This document shows, piece by piece, positions 52,897 through 59,498 of a stretch of 64,000 nt of DNA. Origin of the DNA: Candidatus Goldiibacteriota bacterium HGW-Goldbacteria-1 (lineage in GTDB: Bacteria; Oederibacteriota; PGYV01). The stretch is taken from contig PGYV01000005.1 in assembly GCA_002839855.1 (NCBI GenBank), positions 143,824-207,823 of the forward strand, given 5' to 3'. Under the pieces are notes generated by a model. That model was given only the letters and a program-made list of their open reading frames with translations, had not been told where the DNA came from and did not search any database. Position 1 is the stretch's first letter. The number at the start of each line of letters is the position of its first letter. A program made the translations under genes and the position numbers.

Positions 52897-53865
52897 CTAT
52901 TTCACCCTTTTTGCCAGGATTATAAATATAGGCGCGCCAATAAGCCCTGTTATAACTCCCACCGGAAGCTCGCCCGGAAGAAAAATCGTCCTTGCAAGGG
53001 TATCGCACACAAGCAGAAACAGTGCGCCAAAAACCGCGGAAGCCGGCAGAAGAAACCTTAAATCCGGGCCTGTAAACTTTCTGACAGCGTGCGGCACCAC
53101 AAGGCCTATAAACCCAATTACCCCGCTTAAAGAAACCGCGGCAGCGGTTATAATGCTTGCCAGAATAAAATAAAAAAGTTTTAAAAATTCCGGATTAACG
53201 CCAAGGGTGGAAGCGGTCTCTTCTCCCGCGGACATTATGTTAAGGTCATTGGCAAAAAACATTCCGGCAGCAAGGGCTGCTAAAAGTATTATTGCCGCAC
53301 CCTTTATCTGCTGATAATTACTTCCTGAAAGGTCGCCCATAAGCCAGTAAATAACCTTTACTATGTCACGGCTGTTTACCGCGCTTAAAAGCATAACAGC
53401 CGAAGACAGCATTGTCCCTGTCATTACACCGGTTAACAGAAGGCGTGATGAATTTACTCTGCCGTCTTTGATGGAAACTGTGTAAACAAAAAACACAGCA
53501 AGCATGGCGCCCGCAAACGCCGGCGCGATTATAAAAGTAAAACCTGATATTATGCCAATTGAAGCGCCCAATGCGGCGCCGGAAGAGATACCTGTAATAA
53601 ACGGGTCCACAAGAGAATTTCTGAAAAGCGACTGCAGCGCCGCCCCGCTTATGCCAAGCATAGCGCCTACGATAATTGCAAGAATAATTCTGGGCAGCCT
53701 TAAACCGGTTATTATCATGTAATCGGGAGTCCCCTGATTACCGCCTGCCAGTATGGATAATACCGCTGACGGTGATATCTCTGCCGAGCCGATACATAAT
53801 GACACGCCGGCAGCGATAATAAGCACGCCAAGCATTGTTATAGAAATTATAATTCCTTTTTTCAT
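52897..53865 (-). CDS. btuC: FecCD-family permease (BtuC-like)
   Basis: A 322-residue protein with about ten TM helices, GGNQGTPDYMIITGLRLPRI and GLVVPHAVRKFTGPDLRFLLP typical of BtuC/FecCD permeases. Start ATG 53865 overlaps the btuF stop (ATGA). Confidence 0.92.
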   Translation of the reverse strand: MKKGIIISITMLGVLIIAAGVSLCIGSAEISPSAVLSILAGGNQGTPDYMIITGLRLPRIILAIIVGAMLGISGAALQSLFRNSLVDPFITGISSGAALGASIGIISGFTFIIAPAFAGAMLAVFFVYTVSIKDGRVNSSRLLLTGVMTGTMLSSAVMLLSAVNSRDIVKVIYWLMGDLSGSNYQQIKGAAIILLAALAAGMFFANDLNIMSAGEETASTLGVNPEFLKLFYFILASIITAAAVSLSGVIGFIGLVVPHAVRKFTGPDLRFLLPASAVFGALFLLVCDTLARTIFLPGELPVGVITGLIGAPIFIILAKRVK

Positions 53866-54728
53866 TTTAGTGCGTCCTCTTGCAGTAGTATTTTAAGTTC
53901 TTCTATGGCTTCCACAACTCTGGGCCCCGGCCTCATTATCCGGTCAAGCGTCTCCCCCGTGACAGCCGTTATCGTCTTATTTTTTCCGGCTTTGGTCGCC
54001 AAAAAGTACGGCCTTTTTAAGTAATTTTTTTCCGGATTGTAGAAAAGCAGTATTTTTTCAGGGTTTGCTTTTATTATCTCTTCTTTTGATATTTTCGGAT
54101 ACTCGCCATTGTCAGATGCCACCACATTTTGTCCGCCGGCGGCATTTATAAGTTTTCCGGTAAAAGAATTTTCCGATACAGCCATAAGCGGCTCGCCCCA
54201 TATTTCTGCGTATACTTTTATTTTATCGCGCTTTAACGATACCGCTTTTTTAAGTTTCTTTTCAAACTCAGCTATTCTTTTTTCCGCTTTCCTGCCGCCG
54301 CCTAAAAGCATATTTAGTTTTCTCATATCAGATGCAATTTCAGATAATTCTCTGGGATAAAGGACAATTACAGCCACGCCCATTGATTCAAGCTTGTAAA
54401 TGGCGCTCTTCTGCACACCGCCGCCGGAGATCACAGCCTGCGGGCCAAGTTTTATTATCTGTTCTTCATCCGGATTCATGAAATCACCGGCTTTAGGAAG
54501 CAGCTTTGCCTGCGCCGGGTAGTCGCAGTTCTTTGATACTGCCGCAAGTTTACTTTCAAGCCCAAGGTAATAAATCATCTCTGTATGCGCGGGAGATATA
54601 CATACTATTTTATTTACCGGCCCTTTAACTTCCACTGTCCTTCCGACATCATCGGTTATTGACATTGAAAAAATTAAAACCGGAGCCGCCAGCAGGCATA
54701 TTATCAGAACACTTATTTTCTTCACCAA
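53862..54728 (-). CDS. btuF: Cobalamin-binding periplasmic protein (BtuF-like)
   Basis: A 288-residue helical-backbone binding protein of class III: signal peptide (~1-20), SPAHTEMIYYLGLESKLAAV, VSKNCDYP and IMRPGPRVVEAIEEL. The last motif is a cobalamin-type signature seen in BtuF. Delivers B12 to BtuCD. 68 bp after cobO. Confidence 0.9.
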   Translation of the reverse strand: MVKKISVLIICLLAAPVLIFSMSITDDVGRTVEVKGPVNKIVCISPAHTEMIYYLGLESKLAAVSKNCDYPAQAKLLPKAGDFMNPDEEQIIKLGPQAVISGGGVQKSAIYKLESMGVAVIVLYPRELSEIASDMRKLNMLLGGGRKAEKRIAEFEKKLKKAVSLKRDKIKVYAEIWGEPLMAVSENSFTGKLINAAGGQNVVASDNGEYPKISKEEIIKANPEKILLFYNPEKNYLKRPYFLATKAGKNKTITAVTGETLDRIMRPGPRVVEAIEELKILLQEDALK

Positions 54729-54754
54729 ATCTCCTTATTATTTTCTTTACTCTT

Positions 54755-54772
54755 TAGGAACACGTTCCCTAC
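54755..54772 (-). repeat. Small REP-like palindrome, family C variant
   Basis: GGAAC/GTTCC around AC with CTAC at 54769-54772, in the cobO-btuF gap. Confidence 0.5.
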
Positions 54773-54796
54773 AATAAAAATAACCGGCAATATAAA

Positions 54797-55324
54797 TCAG
54801 TACTCTATGCCCTTTCTTGCCTTTAATCCGGCTTTAAACGGGTGCTTTACCTCTTTCATTTCAGTCACAAGGTCTGCCGCGTTTTTTAATATCTTTCCGG
54901 CACCCCTGCCCGTTAAAATAATTTCAGTACCTGCCGGCCTTTGGTTAATTAAACGGATCAGTTCTTCCTGCTTTATCAGTTTAAGATTAATCAGATGAAC
55001 AGCCTCATCAAGCACCGCCAGCTGATACTTTCCTGAATTTATCTCTTTAAAAGTAAGTTCTAAATCCTCCGCTACCCTTTCTTCAAGGGCTTCCATATCA
55101 ATATTTTTTTCAAAAAACGGGGACATTTCATCAAACTTCATGTACTTAACATTATTCATACCCTTCAACATTTTTTCTTCACCGGACTCCAGTTTCCCAT
55201 TCTTTAGAAACTGGCAGAATAAAACCTTTAACCCACAACCGCATGCCCTGACTGCCGCGCCAACAGCTGCCGTGGTCTTGCCCTTCCCATCCCCTGTATA
55301 AATCTGAACCAACCCCTTTTTCAT
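54797..55324 (-). CDS. cobO: Cob(I)yrinic acid a,c-diamide adenosyltransferase (CobO/BtuR)
   Basis: A 175-residue P-loop enzyme: VQIYTGDGKGKTTAAVGAAVRACG, VLFCQFLKNGK, AVLDEAVHLI, ILTGRGAGKILKNAADLVTEM. Adds 5'-deoxyadenosyl to cobalt, giving coenzyme B12, and is also needed for salvage. ATG 55324 has AGGAGG four bases away. After the phosphatase gene by 103 bp, which holds a heptamer array. Confidence 0.93.
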   Translation of the reverse strand: MKKGLVQIYTGDGKGKTTAAVGAAVRACGCGLKVLFCQFLKNGKLESGEEKMLKGMNNVKYMKFDEMSPFFEKNIDMEALEERVAEDLELTFKEINSGKYQLAVLDEAVHLINLKLIKQEELIRLINQRPAGTEIILTGRGAGKILKNAADLVTEMKEVKHPFKAGLKARKGIEY

Positions 55325-55331
55325 ATACCCT

Positions 55332-55427
55332 CCTATCAAGTAACAGCTATCAGCTGACAAGTTACAGCTGATAACCTGCCACCTGTCAACTGCAACTTGT
55401 TACTTGTTACTTGTCACCTGTCTTTAA
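55332..55427. repeat. Period-7 array inside the B12 operon, abutting phosphatase stop
   Basis: Seven-base units such as CAGCTGA, CAAGTTA, TAACCTG, CCACCTG, TTACTTG, TCACCTG run from the cobO SD region to the stop of the upstream phosphatase gene. Confidence 0.7.
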
Positions 55428-56036
55428 CTAAATTCCCTTCAAATGCTCCCTTATTTCTTCCCTGTCCTGTTTTGATAAATGAGAGATGCTGTTAAAAAGA
55501 GTTACAAAATAGGCGTTTCTTTTCTCATTAAGATGAACCTCGGAAATTGACGCGTTATACATCCTTAACCTTTTATAATTTTTCAGTTCCAGAACAAGCG
55601 CAAGTATCCCTCTTACCACACCGCCATGACATACAATTATGATATTAGCCTCTGCTTTGTTTTCCTTAATTACCTTTAAAAATCCCTTTTTTATCCTTTT
55701 AAAGAAACTGTAGTCAATTTCCACACCGTAATCTTCATCCCTTAAACCGGATTCATATTTTTTTCCTTCCAGCTGCCCATAATTGCGTTCACGGAATAGC
55801 CTGTCTTTCTGAATCCTGCCTTTGAATCCCAACACGGATTTTATCTGTTCTGCTGTCTGAACGGCACGCATAAGGTCACTTGAAATAATAGCGTCTATCT
55901 TTTTACCGCAGAATTCTTTTCCTATGCGCTTTGCCTGTGACAGCCCTTTTTTGTTAAGCGGTATATCTGTATGTCCCTGAAATAAAAGCCGCCTGTTCCA
56001 GTCGGTCTCGCCGTGCCTTACAAGGTATATATTCAT
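55428..56036 (-). CDS. cobC: Histidine phosphatase, probable alpha-ribazole phosphatase (CobC-like)
   Basis: A 202-residue phosphoglycerate-mutase-like enzyme: YLVRHGETDWN (catalytic His), SSDLMRAVQTAEQI, RERNYGQLEGKKYESG, IIIVCHGGVVRG (second His). First gene after the cobalamin riboswitch, so it is probably CobC, which removes phosphate from alpha-ribazole phosphate in the lower-loop pathway. The fold alone cannot exclude a general phosphatase. Start ATG 56036 with GGAG six bases away; a longer form at 56090 would be riboswitch sequence. Confidence 0.85.
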   Translation of the reverse strand: MNIYLVRHGETDWNRRLLFQGHTDIPLNKKGLSQAKRIGKEFCGKKIDAIISSDLMRAVQTAEQIKSVLGFKGRIQKDRLFRERNYGQLEGKKYESGLRDEDYGVEIDYSFFKRIKKGFLKVIKENKAEANIIIVCHGGVVRGILALVLELKNYKRLRMYNASISEVHLNEKRNAYFVTLFNSISHLSKQDREEIREHLKGI

Positions 56037-56053
56037 AATTTTCTCCGTATAAA

Positions 56054-56080
56054 ATAAAAAAACCCGGCATCGCGCCGGGT
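56054..56080 (-). terminator. Intrinsic terminator (riboswitch expression platform)
   Basis: Hairpin ACCCGGC/GCCGGGT (56062-56080) then T7 on the minus strand, between the aptamer and the first gene. In the B12-bound state the operon is likely stopped here. Confidence 0.85.
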
Positions 56081-56094
56081 GAAATTTCATAATA

Positions 56095-56205
56095 TCTTCT
56101 TCCTTTTGCGCGAAAGTACTTCCCGTTATGGCAGTGGACCGGGCTCGCCTTTTGGGCTTTACCGTTGCGCGACAGCGCCCCGAATCTAACGGGGACTTCC
56201 TCTGC
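56095..56205 (-). ncRNA. Cobalamin riboswitch
   Basis: Recognisable conserved blocks in order on the minus strand: AGAGGAAGTCCCC, then CGCTGTCGCGCAACGGTAA (56159-56178, the CGCAACxGTAA core), GAGCCCGG, CCACTG (56132-56137) and AACGGGAAG (56119-56127). This matches the cobalamin family core, and the operon downstream is for B12 salvage, closing the argument. Followed by a terminator, so transcriptional control. Confidence 0.88.
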
Positions 56206-56224
56206 TAAAACGTCTTGTGTATAA

Positions 56225-56253
56225 AAGTTATCACATATAAACGCCGGTGTCAA
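56225..56253 (-). promoter_or_regulatory. Sigma-70-type promoter of the B12 operon
   Basis: Minus-strand TTGACA (56248-56253), 17 bp spacer, TAACTT (56225-56230); the predicted start is a few bases upstream of the aptamer. Confidence 0.75.
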
Positions 56254-56261
56254 CCCGGGCT

Positions 56262-56302
56262 TTTTTAGATGCTTGGACGCTTGGAGGATTAGATGCTTGG
56301 TC
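56262..56302. repeat. Period-8 degenerate array
   Basis: Octamers AGATGCTT, GGACGCTT, GGAGGATT, AGATGCTT follow in register upstream of the B12 promoter, reverse complement of the AAGCATCC type. Confidence 0.65.
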
Positions 56303-56318
56303 AAATTCTAAATCAACT

Positions 56319-56344
56319 GCCGCGGGCTGAAGACCCTCGTCTAC
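56319..56344 (-). repeat. GTAG-type REP element, family A
   Basis: CGCGGG stem with one mismatch (CCCTCG) and CTAC at 56341-56344. Confidence 0.7.
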
Positions 56345-56364
56345 CTATGTCAAAACTATAATCA

Positions 56365-56391
56365 CGGGATGCGCAGGAGCACGTCCCCTAC
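56365..56391 (-). repeat. GTAG-type REP element, family C
   Basis: GGGATGCGC/GCACGTCCC imperfect stem around AGGA; CTAC at 56388-56391. Confidence 0.7.
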
Positions 56392-56403
56392 AAAAACAAA
56401 ACA

Positions 56404-56428
56404 GAGGCGTAATATATTGCGCCTCTAC
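56404..56428 (-). repeat. GTAG-type REP element, family D
   Basis: GAGGCG stem pairing with CGCCTC around a TAATATATTG centre; CTAC at 56425-56428. Confidence 0.7.
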
Positions 56429-56460
56429 AATTAAGAACAAAACATAACTTCCTCTACAAA

Positions 56461-56490
56461 TAAAAAAGCCCCGGATTTCTCCGGGGCTTT
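56461..56490 (-). terminator. Intrinsic terminator after ferredoxin gene
   Basis: Stem AAAGCCCCGG/CCGGGGCTTT with a 6-base loop followed by T-run on the minus strand (56462-56467), 20 bp past the ferredoxin stop. Confidence 0.9.
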
Positions 56491-56510
56491 GGATACTTTA
56501 AAATTAAAAA

Positions 56511-56741
56511 TTAGTTTCCGTCGTCGCCAATTGCCGATGACGGGCAGGAATCCATTGCTTCTTTGCATGCCGCTTCCTGGTCAGCTGTCGGCTGGGCGCT
56601 TACAAATGCATATGAGCCGTCATCTTTTAATTTGAAATTATCCGGAGCCATTCCTTCGCATATCCCGCAGGATGTGCACTGATCATCAACGTAATACTTG
56701 CCCGCGACGTTGTCCGCGTTCTTTGCTGCTTTGTTTGCCAT
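56511..56741 (-). CDS. [4Fe-4S] ferredoxin
   Basis: A 76-residue acidic protein with one [4Fe-4S] site: CTSCGIC (C22, C25, C28) and C65 in SCPSSAI. A single-cluster type. Low-potential electron carrier for the hydrogenase or ior enzyme. 30 bp after tsaC; ends with a clear terminator. Confidence 0.92.
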   Translation of the reverse strand: MANKAAKNADNVAGKYYVDDQCTSCGICEGMAPDNFKLKDDGSYAFVSAQPTADQEAACKEAMDSCPSSAIGDDGN

Positions 56742-56771
56742 TTCTTCTTCCTCCTTGAAATTTAAAATATG

Positions 56772-57356
56772 TTAATGCCTTATTATTTTTTTACCGTCTG
56801 TCATATCTATGACAGTTGACGCTTTTCCTCTGACTATCTTATCAAATTGAATACAAATATCAACATTTTTTAAAAATTCTTTATCGATGTCCCTGAATTT
56901 ATCCGGAGTTGCCGCGCCGGAAAAATTGGCAGAAGTGGCCGCAAGCGGGCCATTTAAACCATTTATTATTGTGTTTATTATATCCAATTCAACAAGCCTT
57001 ATCCCTATTGTTTTATCAATAAAATCCATTTTTTTTACACCTTCGGGTTTTGCTTTAAATATAAGCGTATAAGGGCCTGGAAGTTTTTCTTTAAGAAAAC
57101 GTTTTTGACTATTGCCAATGCCGGCAAGTTCACGCATCTGTTTCAGCGAAGAGACAAATACCTGAAGGGGCTTTGAAAAGTCCCGCCCTTTTAAATCATA
57201 TATTTTTTTTACGGCTTTCTTATTTTCCGCAGAACAAAAAACCCCATAAACTGTATCCGTGGGGATAACCGCAATTCCGCCTTCTTTAAAAACATTTATT
57301 ACCTGTTGAAGCTGTTTATCGGACAAAGAACCTTTTATTACCTTTACTATTTTCAC
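56772..57356 (-). CDS. tsaC: L-threonylcarbamoyladenylate synthase (YrdC/Sua5 type)
   Basis: A 194-residue YrdC-fold protein: IPTDTVYGVFCSAENKKAV, KIYDLKGRDFSKPLQVFV, KLPGPYTLIFKA, IGIRLVE, ATSANFSGAATP. Makes threonylcarbamoyl-AMP for t6A37 of ANN-decoding tRNAs. Starts with GTG 57356, GGAG five bases upstream. Short YrdC form without the Sua5 C-domain. Confidence 0.93.
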   Translation of the reverse strand: MKIVKVIKGSLSDKQLQQVINVFKEGGIAVIPTDTVYGVFCSAENKKAVKKIYDLKGRDFSKPLQVFVSSLKQMRELAGIGNSQKRFLKEKLPGPYTLIFKAKPEGVKKMDFIDKTIGIRLVELDIINTIINGLNGPLAATSANFSGAATPDKFRDIDKEFLKNVDICIQFDKIVRGKASTVIDMTDGKKIIRH

Positions 57357-57389
57357 TTATTCTCCGGATTGATTGTTATATTAACTTCC

Positions 57390-57415
57390 GGACAGCGCAG
57401 GAGCGCTGTCCCTAC
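57390..57415 (-). repeat. GTAG-type REP element, family C
   Basis: Perfect stem GGACAGCGC/GCGCTGTCC around AGGA; CTAC at 57412-57415. Confidence 0.75.
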
Positions 57416-57431
57416 AAAAACATCTGTTTTC

Positions 57432-57459
57432 GCAGGGGACGTGCTACTGAGCGTCCCGC
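57432..57459 (+). repeat. Degenerate inverted REP element, family C
   Basis: GCAG in place of GTAG, then GGGGACGTGC/GCGTCCC stem. It lies opposite in orientation to the copy 17 bp away, forming an REP pair. Confidence 0.6.
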
Positions 57460-57539
57460 AAAACAGTTTTCTGACAATCTAAATATAAACTTTTTTTACC
57501 CGTCTATTTTTATTTTATATATACGCCATGCCTGCAGAT

Positions 57540-58058
57540 TTACTTTTTACCCTTCAAATATCCTTTAATCCCAGACTTCTGAAGTTTTTCATCTTTTTCT
57601 TCAACAGATTTAGCAAGTTTCTTTTTGTAATCGGCCAGTTTCTTCTTCAACTCCGGGTATTTAACCGCAAGTATCTGCGCTGCAAACACACCCGCATTAA
57701 CCGCGCCCGCTTTTCCTATTGCCATGCATCCCACAGGAACACCCTGCGGCATCTGCACCATTGAATATAAAGCGTCAAGCCCGTTTAACGAACCGCCCGC
57801 CATAGGTACGGTTATTACAGGTTTTATAGTCTCTGCCGCCATTACACCGCCAAGATGCGCTGCAAGACCTGCCGCAGCAATTATTACTTCGCACCCCTTC
57901 TTATCCGCTTCCGCCAAAAACGCTTTTACCTTTGCCGGCGTCCTGTGCGCGGAAGTTATGCTTACAAACGATTCTATGCCAAACTGTTCTAAAGTATCAA
58001 CCGTTTCATTCATTGTTGTTAAATCACTGTCACTTCCCATTACTATAGCCACTTTCAT
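57540..58058 (-). CDS. purE: N5-carboxyaminoimidazole ribonucleotide mutase
   Basis: A 172-residue class I PurE: MKVAIVMGSDSDLTTM, SAHRTPAKV, AAGLAAHLGGVMAA, PMAGGSLNGLDALYSMVQMPQGVPV. Moves the carboxyl group from N5 to C4 in de novo purine synthesis. ATG 58058 has AGGAGG seven bases upstream; a longer start at 58112 is rejected. Ends with a Lys-rich tail. Confidence 0.95.
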   Translation of the reverse strand: MKVAIVMGSDSDLTTMNETVDTLEQFGIESFVSITSAHRTPAKVKAFLAEADKKGCEVIIAAAGLAAHLGGVMAAETIKPVITVPMAGGSLNGLDALYSMVQMPQGVPVGCMAIGKAGAVNAGVFAAQILAVKYPELKKKLADYKKKLAKSVEEKDEKLQKSGIKGYLKGKK

Positions 58059-58094
58059 ATCATTACCTCCTGATTTCTTTAACAAAATATAGCG

Positions 58095-58196
58095 CCTTAG
58101 CGCCGTAAGCAATTAAGCTATAGCGAAAATCGTAAACATAGAGGCGTTCGCTTCTGCTTATCTGCTTTTTGCTTAATTGCTTAAGTTCTTTAGTCT
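58095..58196. repeat. Period-8 array abutting purD stop
   Basis: Words AAGCAATT/AAGCTATA, then TGCTTATC/TGCTTTTT, much as at 28310-28496, ending 1-3 bases from the purD stop (58197). Confidence 0.6.
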
Positions 58197-59471
58197 TTAG
58201 TACTTCCCCGCTCTTTTCCCTATATCCCGCCTGAACTGCGCGCCTTCAAAATTTACTTTTCCAATTTCATCATAAACCTTTTTAATCGCGCCATTGATAC
58301 TTGTATCCATCGCGGTTACGGCAAGCACCCTGCCCCCGCTTGTCACTGTTTTATTACCGTCCTGCTTTGTACCGGCGTGATAAATTGCCATATCATTACG
58401 GCCGTCAAAAGAATCCAGCCCTTTAATCTCTTTGCCTTTTTCATATATGCCCGGATAACCTTTAGCGGCCATTACCACGCATATTGCAGCTTCATTATGA
58501 ATTTCAAGCTCTATCTCATTTAACTTGCCTTCCACGCACGCCAGGAAAACGTCCACAATATCGCTCTTTACAAGCGGCAGCACCACCTGGGTTTCAGGGT
58601 CGCCAAAACGCACATTGTACTCCAGCACTTTTGGGCCGTCTTTTGTTATCATAAGCCCGGCGTACAGGATGCCTTTGTACGTAATGCCTTCGCGCTTAAG
58701 CCCGTTCACCGTAGCGGCAAGAATTTCCCTTTCAATCTTTTCAAGCATGTCCGGTTTTATAAGCGGAGTGGGCGCGTAAGCCCCCATACCGCCGGTATTT
58801 GGCCCTTCGTCGTTGTCAAAAATTCTCTTGTGGTCCTGCGACGGCGGAAGCGGTATTATGGTCTGCCCGTCAGTAAACGCCAGTATGCTGGCCTCTTCGC
58901 CTTCAAGAAATTCTTCAACTACCAGCCGCGAACCCGCTTCACCAAATTCTTTTTTTACCATTATGTCATTTACCGCGGCTATTGCTTCCTGTTCATTTTT
59001 GCATATCAGTACGCCTTTACCCGCCGCAAGGCCGTCAGCTTTTATCACTAACGGATATTTTTTATTATTATCTATGTATTTAAGGGCGGGTTCCACTGAA
59101 TCAAACTCGCCAAATTCCGCTGTGGGTATATTATTTTTTTTAAGCAGGTTTTTGGTGAATATTTTGCTTCCTTCCATCTGCGCCGCGTCTTCACACGGCC
59201 CAAAAATCTTAAGTTCATTTTCCGTGAACAGGTCAACAATCCCCGCCACCAAAGGGGCTTCCGGCCCCACTACGGTTAAGTCAACCGCGTTATCTATGGC
59301 AAAGTTCATGAGCCCGTTTAAATCATCCGACAAAATATCCACATTCTGCGCCACCCTTGCGGTGCCCGCGTTGCCCGGCGCGCAGAATATTTTTGTAACC
59401 TTTTTGCTTTTGGAAATACTGGTGCAAATGGCGTGTTCCCTGCCGCCGCTTCCTATTACAAGTACTTTCAT
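58197..59471 (-). CDS. purD: Phosphoribosylamine-glycine ligase
   Basis: A 424-residue GARS: MKVLVIGSGGREHAICTSISKS, VVGPEAPLVAGIVD, IKADGLAAGKGV, GPNTGGMGAYAPTPL, RFGDPETQVVLP. ATP-grasp ligase joining glycine to phosphoribosylamine. ATG 59471 with GGAGG five bases upstream; a TTG at 59483 is in-frame but overlaps the SD. 138 bp upstream of purE. Confidence 0.96.
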   Translation of the reverse strand: MKVLVIGSGGREHAICTSISKSKKVTKIFCAPGNAGTARVAQNVDILSDDLNGLMNFAIDNAVDLTVVGPEAPLVAGIVDLFTENELKIFGPCEDAAQMEGSKIFTKNLLKKNNIPTAEFGEFDSVEPALKYIDNNKKYPLVIKADGLAAGKGVLICKNEQEAIAAVNDIMVKKEFGEAGSRLVVEEFLEGEEASILAFTDGQTIIPLPPSQDHKRIFDNDEGPNTGGMGAYAPTPLIKPDMLEKIEREILAATVNGLKREGITYKGILYAGLMITKDGPKVLEYNVRFGDPETQVVLPLVKSDIVDVFLACVEGKLNEIELEIHNEAAICVVMAAKGYPGIYEKGKEIKGLDSFDGRNDMAIYHAGTKQDGNKTVTSGGRVLAVTAMDTSINGAIKKVYDEIGKVNFEGAQFRRDIGKRAGKY

Positions 59472-59498
59472 TTTTTCCTCCAAATTATCATATCTGAA

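Noticed and set aside
55954-56304. Open frame over the riboswitch
   Set aside because: It overlaps aptamer and promoter; translation has no family likeness.
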